Shown: positions 16,872 through 22,723 of the stretch, one piece after another
How positions within the stretch are numbered: position 1 is the stretch's first letter
Layout: the number at the start of each line of letters is the position of its first letter
From: Lachnoanaerobaculum sp. ICM7
GTDB taxonomy: Bacteria; Bacillota; Clostridia; Lachnospirales; Lachnospiraceae
Length of the DNA stretch: 35,634 nucleotides
Assembly: GCF_000287675.1 (NCBI RefSeq)
Contig: NZ_ALJL01000007.1
Coordinates: 1-35,634 of the forward strand
Reading direction: 5' to 3'
Made by a program: the position numbers and the translations under genes
The notes under the pieces: generated by a model
What the model was told of the DNA's origin: nothing
Databases searched by the model: none
Seen by the model: the letters and a program-made list of their open reading frames with translations, nothing else

Positions 16872-16877
16872 TTATTA

Positions 16878-16953
16878 CAGCTAAGAAAAGATATGGTATC
16901 TCATGTAGATACAAAACGAACCCCTAGTAGTTGCAGCTATTAGGGGTTCTTCT
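16878..16953 (+). ncRNA. Putative type I antitoxin small RNA (par RNA II-like)
   Basis: A predicted transcript of about 75 nt runs from the promoter above to the hairpin terminator. It contains taagaaaagatatg (16882-16895) and tcatgtaga (16901-16909). The same two blocks recur at 17055-17068 and 17076-17084, on the strand opposite the toxin mRNA, and the second block covers the toxin AUG. The RNA can therefore pair with the toxin message in trans over its start codon and early codons. It is also antisense to the toxin message through the shared terminator. Pairing by direct repeats plus a shared terminator is how the Fst/par antitoxin RNA II works. The exact ends are estimates. Confidence 0.75.
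16918..16953. terminator. Bidirectional terminator shared by toxin mRNA and antitoxin RNA
   Basis: gaacccctagtag (16918-16930) pairs with ctattaggggttc (16937-16949), with one G-U pair and the loop ttgcag. A ttcttct tail follows on the + strand and gttttgt on the - strand. It could end transcripts arriving from either side, including read-through from jetC. Confidence 0.85.
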
Positions 16954-16983
16954 CATATTATACGGTTTGAGTATCCGTTCAGG

Positions 16984-17079
16984 CTAGTTGTCGCTATGAT
17001 CTCTGTCTAACCATTTACAAATGTAGTAGCTGGCTACATTTGCCGCTACAGAGATAAGAAAAGATATGATCTCTATCAT
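16984..17079 (-). CDS. 31-residue hydrophobic type I toxin-like peptide
   Basis: This gene is too short for ordinary gene calling. Reading from ATG at 17079 on the minus strand, the peptide is MIEIISFLISVAANVASYYI followed by CKWLDRDHSDN and a TAG. It has one hydrophobic helix (about residues 3-20) and a short charged, polar tail, the form of Fst/Ldr-type membrane toxins and of many small unannotated peptides in Firmicutes. The Shine-Dalgarno GGGGG (17087-17091 on the minus strand) is well placed. A TATAAT promoter lies upstream, and an antisense RNA covers the start codon. It probably depolarises or disturbs the membrane if made in excess; that role is inferred from form and context. It reads toward jetC, opposite to all neighbouring genes. 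Confidence 0.82.
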   Translation of the reverse strand: MIEIISFLISVAANVASYYICKWLDRDHSDN

Positions 17080-17084
17080 GTAGA

Positions 17085-17112
17085 CACCCCCTTTCTGCTG
17101 TCAGATTGGGTG
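17085..17112 (-). promoter_or_regulatory. 5' hairpin that can mask the toxin Shine-Dalgarno
   Basis: On the toxin mRNA, caccc (from 17112-17108) can pair with gggtg (17089-17085). This encloses the G-run used as the Shine-Dalgarno, with an 18-nt loop that also has pairing potential. In the Fst system a similar 5' stem keeps toxin translation low. Only five base pairs are certain here. Confidence 0.55.
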
Positions 17113-17125
17113 CGACAACAATATT

Positions 17126-17153
17126 ATTATACTTTGTTTAAAATATAATACAA
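17126..17153 (-). promoter_or_regulatory. Promoter of the toxin mRNA (minus strand)
   Basis: Read on the minus strand, TTGTAT (17153-17148) and a perfect TATAAT (17131-17126) have a 16-bp spacer. The message would start near 17119 and reach the shared terminator near 16912, about 205-210 nt. That is close to the known length of the par toxin RNA. Confidence 0.7.
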
Positions 17154-17178
17154 CAATAAGTCATATAATTGATAATGT

Positions 17179-17211
17179 GAGAGGTTGGAGGATGGATTAC
17201 GGTAAGGATAT
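17179..17211 (+). repeat. Right copy of the 33-bp perfect direct repeat
   Basis: This is identical to 16800-16832. It supplies the ribosome binding region (gaggttggagg) and the first codons of jetD, so the insert did not damage the gene. Confidence 0.97.
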
Positions 17212-18403
17212 TTTAAATAGTTTAGTGGATATGTATGAAAGAAGAGAGGGCTATATAAAAGAGCCTTCTTCTTTGCGTGCAATACAAATAGATATAAAAA
17301 AGAATTATCCGGCATATGCAGACAGATACAATCATAATGCGTATAAGGATATAAATTCAGCTATAGAAAAGTTGATAAGTGAAGATGTGATAATATCAAA
17401 ACTTGAATCAACAGGCAGCTATAGTAAGGTCAGATTAAATATTGACAGAATAGCAGATTGCTATAAAAAATTAAACAGAAAAAGTATTCCGGAGCAATGT
17501 GAATATATAAAACAAATTTTGTCCTCATTTGCGGACAGTAAGTATAGGCTGCTGAATAATATAATATCCGATTGGATGAATCTGGCTGTAAACTATAGGA
17601 AGCTGCCATATGATTTAAAGTATGACGGTAAAAGATTAAAAGACATACTTACAATATTGGAAGCTGTATTTAAGATAGAGCAGGAAAGTTATATCAGAAA
17701 TTTCTCAACTGCCGTATTTAAAGATTCAAAGAGATTTCAAAAGGAATTTAAGTCCTGTATAGAGAGTATATTATTTGATTATACGGATGATCCTATAGAG
17801 AAGGATAAGATACTTGAATATTATAATTTGTATGAGAATCCTACATATGTATATATAAAGGGAGATGTGATAATAAGTTTTGAAAATTCTACAATATATG
17901 CTAGCGAGTTACCGGATGGAATAGCTCTCTCCAATGCTTCGCTTAAAAGGATAAAAAATATAAAGGTACTTACAAAAGCTGTTATTACAGTGGAAAATCT
18001 GACTACATACCACGATGAAAATAAGAAAGAAGCGGTATATATCTATCTTGGAGGATACCACAATAAATCAAAGAAAGAATTACTTGAAAAAATATATAAA
18101 GATAATAAATCTTGTGAATATCTACATGAAGGGGATATAGATATCTACGGATTTTTGATACTTGAAAACTTAAAAGAGAAAACAGGTATACCGTTTAGGC
18201 CTCTCCTTATGGATGTAAATACATTGAAAAGATTTTATGAGGCGGGAATATACAAGGAACTTAATGTATCGGATATCAGAATGATTGAGAAAAACAGAGA
18301 AAATCTTAAAGAGTATTCAGAGGTATTGGATTTTATGCTTTTAAATAATTGTAAGGTGGAGCAGGAGTCATTAAGGGCTGTACGATTACTTGAAAACAGT
18401 TAG
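17192..18403 (+). CDS. jetD: Wadjet nuclease JetD (Toprim-type)
   Basis: This is a 403-residue protein. The start is ATG 17192 (MDYGKDILNSLVDMYERREG, the typical JetD opening); the in-frame GTG at 17177 adds only residues upstream of the ribosome binding site. The N-terminal half is winged-helix-like and helical. The C-terminal half is a Toprim nuclease fold (DUF2220): TVENLTTYHDEN contains the catalytic glutamate, then IYLGGYHN and LHEGDIDIYGFLIL give the acidic DxD metal site. JetD cuts the DNA circle after JetABC stalls on it. All key motifs are intact, so the system looks functional. A toxin-antitoxin cassette separates it from jetC, and its transcription must read through the cassette's terminator or come from inside the cassette. 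Confidence 0.92.
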   Translation: MDYGKDILNSLVDMYERREGYIKEPSSLRAIQIDIKKNYPAYADRYNHNAYKDINSAIEKLISEDVIISKLESTGSYSKVRLNIDRIADCYKKLNRKSIPEQCEYIKQILSSFADSKYRLLNNIISDWMNLAVNYRKLPYDLKYDGKRLKDILTILEAVFKIEQESYIRNFSTAVFKDSKRFQKEFKSCIESILFDYTDDPIEKDKILEYYNLYENPTYVYIKGDVIISFENSTIYASELPDGIALSNASLKRIKNIKVLTKAVITVENLTTYHDENKKEAVYIYLGGYHNKSKKELLEKIYKDNKSCEYLHEGDIDIYGFLILENLKEKTGIPFRPLLMDVNTLKRFYEAGIYKELNVSDIRMIEKNRENLKEYSEVLDFMLLNNCKVEQESLRAVRLLENS

Positions 18404-18515
18404 AATATTATTTTAAATAAAAGTAGTATATAATTTCATTGTCAAGTCTGAATTCTTAGATTTGAGACGAAACGGCAAAGTGCATAAATTTTACGTTTTA
18501 AAAGACTTGTCAACA

Positions 18516-18630
18516 TTATCCACATTTTTATCCACAAAAATAGTGGGTTTTACAGGTCTTAGAAAGCTGATAAATAGGCTGTTTCCAAGTTATAAACGAA
18601 CTTATCCACAATTTGAGTGTTTTATCCCCA
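18516..18630 (+). promoter_or_regulatory. Cluster of DnaA boxes in the 448-bp jetD-hpf gap
   Basis: Perfect TTATCCACA boxes lie at 18516-18524, 18528-18536 and 18602-18610, with TTATCCCCA (one mismatch) at 18622-18630, all in the same orientation. A partial inverted box (tggataa, 18718-18724) lies further right. The following ~180 bp are very AT-rich. Together this resembles a DnaA-binding site such as an origin, a DnaA-titration site or a DnaA-controlled promoter. No dnaA or dnaN gene is nearby. The remainder of 18404-18851 holds no gene that I can support. Confidence 0.75.
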
Positions 18631-18788
18631 TAGAGTAAAGACTGCATTTGAGATAAAATTGTAGATTTTATGAGCTAAAATATATAAAAGTGCAATTTTA
18701 CTCGGAAAATACAATTGGATAAAAATTTAATAAAAATCATATTAGTTGAAAAATTTAATCAAATTGACAGTACAATTACAAATTCAAA

Positions 18789-18817
18789 TTGAATTTTTGT
18801 TTACAAAGTGGTATACT
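18789..18817 (+). promoter_or_regulatory. Promoter of hpf
   Basis: TTGAAT (18789-18794) and TATACT (18812-18817) have a 17-bp spacer. The -35 is half of a perfect inverted repeat, aaattcaa/ttgaattt (18780-18787 with 18789-18796), which could be an operator. A separate TTGACA lies at 18764-18769, just upstream. Confidence 0.6.
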
Positions 18818-18851
18818 ATAGACAAATAAAAAAGAAAAGGAGCTTATACAT

Positions 18852-19388
18852 ATGCGTTATACAATTACTGGAAGAAATATTGAAATTACTGATGGTTTGA
18901 AGAAGGCGGTAGAGGAGAAGCTTCAGAAATTAGAAAAGTATTTTACAGCTGAAACAGAGGCAAGAATCACATTAAGTGTGCAAAAGGAAGCACATAAGAT
19001 TGAGGTTACTATTCCTACAAAACAGGGGCTTATAAGAGCTGAGGAAGTTAGCCAAGATATGTATGTCAGCATAGATAAAGTTCAAGACATAATAGAAAAG
19101 CAGATTAAAAAGTTTAAAAATAAGCTTATAGATAAAAAACAGGCTGCAATGTCATTCACAGATTTCTTTATAAACGATGAAGCTGCCTATGGAGATGATG
19201 AAGACGAGATAAAAATCGTAAAGACAAAGAGATTCAGTATCAAGCCTATGGATCCTGAGGAGGCATGTTTGCAGATGGAACTTTTGGGACATGATTTCTA
19301 TGTTTTCAGAAATGCAATCAGCGATGAGGTATGCGTAGTTTATAAGAGAAAAGATGGAAAATACGGTATTATAGAGCCGGAAGTTTAA
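18852..19388 (+). CDS. hpf: Ribosome hibernation promoting factor, long form
   Basis: This is a 178-residue long HPF. The N-terminal ~95 residues are the ribosome-binding beta-alpha fold (MRYTITGRNIEITDGLKKAV, then EARITLSVQKEAHKIEVTI). An acidic linker follows. The C-terminal ~55 residues are the dimerisation domain (KRFSIKPMDPEEACLQMELL, GHDFYVFRNA, VVYKRKDGKYGIIEPE). It joins idle ribosomes into 100S dimers in stationary phase or stress. The start is ATG 18852, with AAAGGAG 9 nt upstream. It is monocistronic, with its own promoter and a strong terminator. Its 5' region contains the DnaA-box cluster. Confidence 0.95.
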   Translation: MRYTITGRNIEITDGLKKAVEEKLQKLEKYFTAETEARITLSVQKEAHKIEVTIPTKQGLIRAEEVSQDMYVSIDKVQDIIEKQIKKFKNKLIDKKQAAMSFTDFFINDEAAYGDDEDEIKIVKTKRFSIKPMDPEEACLQMELLGHDFYVFRNAISDEVCVVYKRKDGKYGIIEPEV

Positions 19389-19438
19389 AGTGGTTGCTAA
19401 GCTATTTTCCTTTTTAGCTTTTCAAACATACAATAGTT

Positions 19439-19466
19439 ACAGGGAGTCTTAAGACTCCCTGTTTTT
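19439..19466 (+). terminator. Strong intrinsic terminator after hpf
   Basis: acagggagtc (19439-19448) and gactccctgt (19453-19462) form a perfect 10-bp stem with a ttaa loop, followed by ttttt. Confidence 0.93.
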
Positions 19467-19513
19467 GTATAAAAAATTATTTTGAAAACATACACAACTT
19501 TTTTAATATATAC

Positions 19514-19519
19514 TATAAT
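19514..19519 (+). promoter_or_regulatory. Possible -10 element for the GH3 operon
   Basis: TATAAT stands about 90 nt upstream of the GH3 gene. I see no convincing -35 at the right spacing (ttgaaa at 19482 is too far). The GH3 ribosome binding site, AAGGAGG, is at about 19591-19597. The remainder of the 19389-19602 gap holds only the hpf terminator. Confidence 0.4.
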
Positions 19520-19602
19520 ATAGACGGGTGTAGAGGTGAATTTCTTTGTTGAATTTACCATGATGTAGAAAGAGCGTAAATAAGTTTTCTATAAGGAGGA
19601 GA

Positions 19603-22197
19603 ATGAAGCATCAAGATATTATTGAAAAAATGACGTTGGAAGAAAAATGTGCCTATCTTTCGGGTAAAAATGCCTGGGATACGAGATCGTTTTCTTCTAT
19701 AGGGGTTGATGTTCTTCGCCACGCTGACGGACCTACAGGTGTAAGAAAGCAGGCAGGAAAAGGTGACCACCTCGGATTGAATGCTTCCGTACCTGCAACA
19801 TGTTTTCCGACTGCGGCTACTTTGGCAAACAGCTGGGACGTAAGGCTTCTTGAAAAAGTGGGAGAAGGGCTGGGAATTGAGGCTGCAGCAGAAGATGTAA
19901 ATGTACTTTTAGGACCCGGAATAAATATCAAGAGAAATCCGTTATGCGGGAGAAATTTTGAGTACTATTCGGAAGATCCGTATCTTAGCGGAAAACTTGC
20001 GGCTGCTATGATAAAGGGGATACAAAGCAACGGAATAGCCGCCTGTGTAAAGCATTTTGCTGTAAATTCACAGGAACTTCGCAGAATGGCTATGGATTCG
20101 GTACTGGATGAGAGAACGCTTAGAGAAATCTATATTACCGCATTTGAAATAGCTATAAAAGAGGGAAAACCGAAATCTTTAATGACGAGCTACAATATGG
20201 TCAACGGTGTATATGCAAATGAGAATGAGCACCTTCTTATGGATATTTTAAGAAAAGATATCGGCTTTGACGGTATGGTGGTTACCGACTGGGGAGCTTC
20301 AAACGATCATGCTTTGGGGGTAAAAAACGGTTCAAGTCTGGAAATGCCGGCTCCGGGACTTGACAGCGCAAGAGAACTTTTAGAGGCATTAAAGACCGGG
20401 AAAATAAGTGAAAGTGATATTGATGTCAGAGTGGATGAGCTGATAGATATCACATTGTCTACAAAGAATAAGAAAAAGCCGCAAGATAAGGCAAAGATGT
20501 TTGAAGATAATAATGCGCTTGCAAGAGAAGCGGCAAGAAAAAGTATTGTGCTTTTAAAGAATGAAGAAAACATTTTGCCGCTTGACAAGAGTAAAAAGGT
20601 AGCGATTATAGGTGACTTTGCTTTTAGTCCAAGATATCAGGGAGCGGGATCTTCCATGGTGAATGCAACAATAGTGGAGGATGCACAAAAACTTATAAAG
20701 AAGCTTGATCTTGACTCTGAAAAAGAGAAAAAGATTGAGACCGCTATAGGAAATATTGAGGAAAAGCTTGAAAAATTGGATATTAATCCGATATATGAGG
20801 GAGCAGGGATCACAAATGTAAATGCGACCAATGTTGATACTGTGGAAAAAGTCATATCACAGTTTGACCTAAATATAATCGGTATGGCACACGGTTATTC
20901 AAGAGCGGATAAAGAGGATAAACTCCTTGTAAATGAAGCTATAGAGCTGGCAAAGCAGGCGGATATTGTACTTTATTTCTTCGGACTCAATGAGGCGAGT
21001 GAATCGGAAGGCCTTGACAGAACTCATCTTAGAATTCCAAACAACCAGGTGGAATTATTGGAAAAGCTTTCAAAGGTTAATGAAAATATAGTCGGTATAA
21101 TCAGTGCAGGTTCATGTATTGAAATGCCTTGGGAAAAGAATTTAAAGGGAATACTTCATGGATATCTCTTCGGTCAGGCAGGCATCGGTGCGGTATTTGA
21201 ACTGCTAAACGGTGAGTACAGCCCAAGCGGCAAGCTCTCTGAAAGTATTGTAAAAAAGTATGAGGATGTTCCGAATATAAAGTATTATCCTTCAAAAGAG
21301 AGGACTTCGGAATATAGAGAGAGTATATTTGTAGGATATAGATATTTTACTACGGCAAATGTACCTGTAATGTATCCTTTCGGATATGGACTTTCCTATA
21401 CAAAGTTTAAGTACAGTGATATAGAAGCAGATAGAGATAAGGTAAGCTTTTATATTGAAAATACAGGTGAATTTGCGGGTGAGGAAATAGCCCAGCTTTA
21501 TATAGGCTTGAAGGAATCAAAGATATTTAGGGCAAAACTTGAATTAAAGGGATTTGAAAAAGTTTTTTTGAACTCGGGTGAAAAGAAAAAAGTCACTATT
21601 TTATTTGATGATAAAGCATTCAGGTTTTATAATGTAGCTACAAATGCTTTTGAGATAGAGAGCGGAGAATATGATATATATATCGGCAGCAGCTGTGTAG
21701 ATATAAGATTGCAGTCTAAAGTAAGTGTTGAAGGTAATGCAACAGTTTTACCATATAATAAGAGTGATTTGCCTTCATACTTTGACGGAAATGTAACAAA
21801 TGTAAGTGATGAAGAGTATAGGGCTTTGCTTGGAAGGGAAATACCCGACGGAAGCTGGAGCGGGGAACTTGGAATCAATGATGCATTATGTCAGATGTAT
21901 TATGCAAAAAGCTTTATTGCAAGACATGCCTATAAAGTACTTGATAAAAGACTGAAAAAGTCGCTTGAAGCCGGAGTACCGGATCTTAATACTCTTTTCC
22001 AATTTAATATGCCTTTTAGAGCTATCGGAAAAATGAGTAACGGTCAGGTAAGTATGGAAATGGTAGATGCCATATTACTGCTGGTAAACGGACATTTCTT
22101 TAAGGGTCTTACAGGTATTATAAAGGGGTATTTTAAAAACAGAAAGGCCAATAAGATATATAAGGAAAAGTTTCTTCAAAGAGAAGATAGAGAGTAG
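19603..22197 (+). CDS. GH3 family beta-glycosidase, soluble
   Basis: This is an 864-residue glycoside hydrolase of family 3 without a signal peptide, so probably cytoplasmic. The N-terminal barrel shows HADGPTGVRKQ, GRNFEYYSEDPYLSGKLAAA, CVKHFAVNSQE and the nucleophile Asp229 in MVVTDWGASND. The second domain (NEASESEGLDRTHLRIPNNQ) and a C-terminal fibronectin-III-like domain (YPFGYGLSYTKFKYSD, then IENTGEFAGEEIAQLY) follow in the usual order. The last ~130 residues go beyond the core, and their role is unknown. The likely substrate is a beta-glucoside or xyloside; the sequence alone does not decide. It is the first gene of a run that continues without a clear terminator through the housekeeping genes. 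A GtrA-like gene begins 2 nt later. Confidence 0.92.
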   Translation: MKHQDIIEKMTLEEKCAYLSGKNAWDTRSFSSIGVDVLRHADGPTGVRKQAGKGDHLGLNASVPATCFPTAATLANSWDVRLLEKVGEGLGIEAAAEDVNVLLGPGINIKRNPLCGRNFEYYSEDPYLSGKLAAAMIKGIQSNGIAACVKHFAVNSQELRRMAMDSVLDERTLREIYITAFEIAIKEGKPKSLMTSYNMVNGVYANENEHLLMDILRKDIGFDGMVVTDWGASNDHALGVKNGSSLEMPAPGLDSARELLEALKTGKISESDIDVRVDELIDITLSTKNKKKPQDKAKMFEDNNALAREAARKSIVLLKNEENILPLDKSKKVAIIGDFAFSPRYQGAGSSMVNATIVEDAQKLIKKLDLDSEKEKKIETAIGNIEEKLEKLDINPIYEGAGITNVNATNVDTVEKVISQFDLNIIGMAHGYSRADKEDKLLVNEAIELAKQADIVLYFFGLNEASESEGLDRTHLRIPNNQVELLEKLSKVNENIVGIISAGSCIEMPWEKNLKGILHGYLFGQAGIGAVFELLNGEYSPSGKLSESIVKKYEDVPNIKYYPSKERTSEYRESIFVGYRYFTTANVPVMYPFGYGLSYTKFKYSDIEADRDKVSFYIENTGEFAGEEIAQLYIGLKESKIFRAKLELKGFEKVFLNSGEKKKVTILFDDKAFRFYNVATNAFEIESGEYDIYIGSSCVDIRLQSKVSVEGNATVLPYNKSDLPSYFDGNVTNVSDEEYRALLGREIPDGSWSGELGINDALCQMYYAKSFIARHAYKVLDKRLKKSLEAGVPDLNTLFQFNMPFRAIGKMSNGQVSMEMVDAILLLVNGHFFKGLTGIIKGYFKNRKANKIYKEKFLQREDRE

Positions 22198-22199
22198 TT

Positions 22200-22709
22200 A
22201 TGAATGTAGTAAAAGAATGGATAGAAGCGCATCCGAATCTATGGGAGTTTATTAAATTTAATATTCTCTCAAATGTAGCAACAATTGTAAATTTTATAGT
22301 TATGTGGATAGGAACGGCTACATTTACAGGATTTGGATGGCATCAGATACCGTTTCAATTTTTGATTTTTAATTATGCGGAAAATATTGAGCAAAATCTT
22401 GGGATGGCAGGATTTTTAAGCTTTCTTGTGGCTACCGCACTTGCTCAGACTGTAAATTTTTTTGTTCAAAAACAGTTTGTATTTAAATCAAATGCGGCAT
22501 TTAAGGATGCTATACCGAAGTATATTATGCTTGCTGTTGTATTGATCATTATTTCTGCGGCACTGCCTGCATATTCACAGAAGTTTTTTAGGGATATAGG
22601 AATCAGTGCAAGTCTTGTACCTACACTGGCTAATGCAGTAAATATCATTGTTCAGGTGGTTATCAGCTATCCTACAATGAAATATATTGTAATGCCTGAG
22701 AAAAAATAA
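22200..22709 (+). CDS. GtrA-family small membrane protein
   Basis: This is a 169-residue membrane protein with four hydrophobic segments. Features of the GtrA family (putative lipid-linked sugar flippases) are visible: FIKFNILSNVATIVNFIVMW near the start, then TALAQTVNFFVQKQFVFKSN, the family's most conserved stretch. GtrA proteins are thought to move polyprenyl-phosphate sugars across the membrane for cell-surface glycosylation. The gene is wedged 2 nt after one GH3 gene and 14 nt before another, suggesting a shared role in processing or trimming surface or imported glycans; this is inference. It has no strong ribosome binding site of its own and is probably coupled to the upstream GH3. Confidence 0.82.
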   Translation: MNVVKEWIEAHPNLWEFIKFNILSNVATIVNFIVMWIGTATFTGFGWHQIPFQFLIFNYAENIEQNLGMAGFLSFLVATALAQTVNFFVQKQFVFKSNAAFKDAIPKYIMLAVVLIIISAALPAYSQKFFRDIGISASLVPTLANAVNIIVQVVISYPTMKYIVMPEKK

Positions 22710-22723
22710 ATAGGAGGAGTATT

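Larger units (their letters stand above)
16833..17178. mobile_element. Inserted type I toxin-antitoxin cassette (about 346 bp)
   Basis: The segment between the two 33-bp repeats interrupts the expected jetC-jetD overlap and is self-contained. It has a forward promoter and small RNA, a bidirectional terminator, and a minus-strand mini-gene with its own promoter. I see no transposase, no convincing terminal inverted repeats and no integrase site, so the mechanism of entry is unknown. A target duplication of 33 bp is longer than most insertion sequences make. The name mobile element describes the inferred history; what is directly visible is the repeat-flanked insert. Confidence 0.7.

Noticed and set aside
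16833-17178. An insertion sequence, MITE or intron as explanation of the insert
   Set aside because: No transposase, no matched terminal inverted repeats and no intron core; the content is accounted for by the toxin-antitoxin module.
17177-17191. GTG 17177 as start of jetD
   Set aside because: It would use the ribosome binding site as coding sequence; ATG 17192 matches the JetD N-terminus and the duplicated copy.
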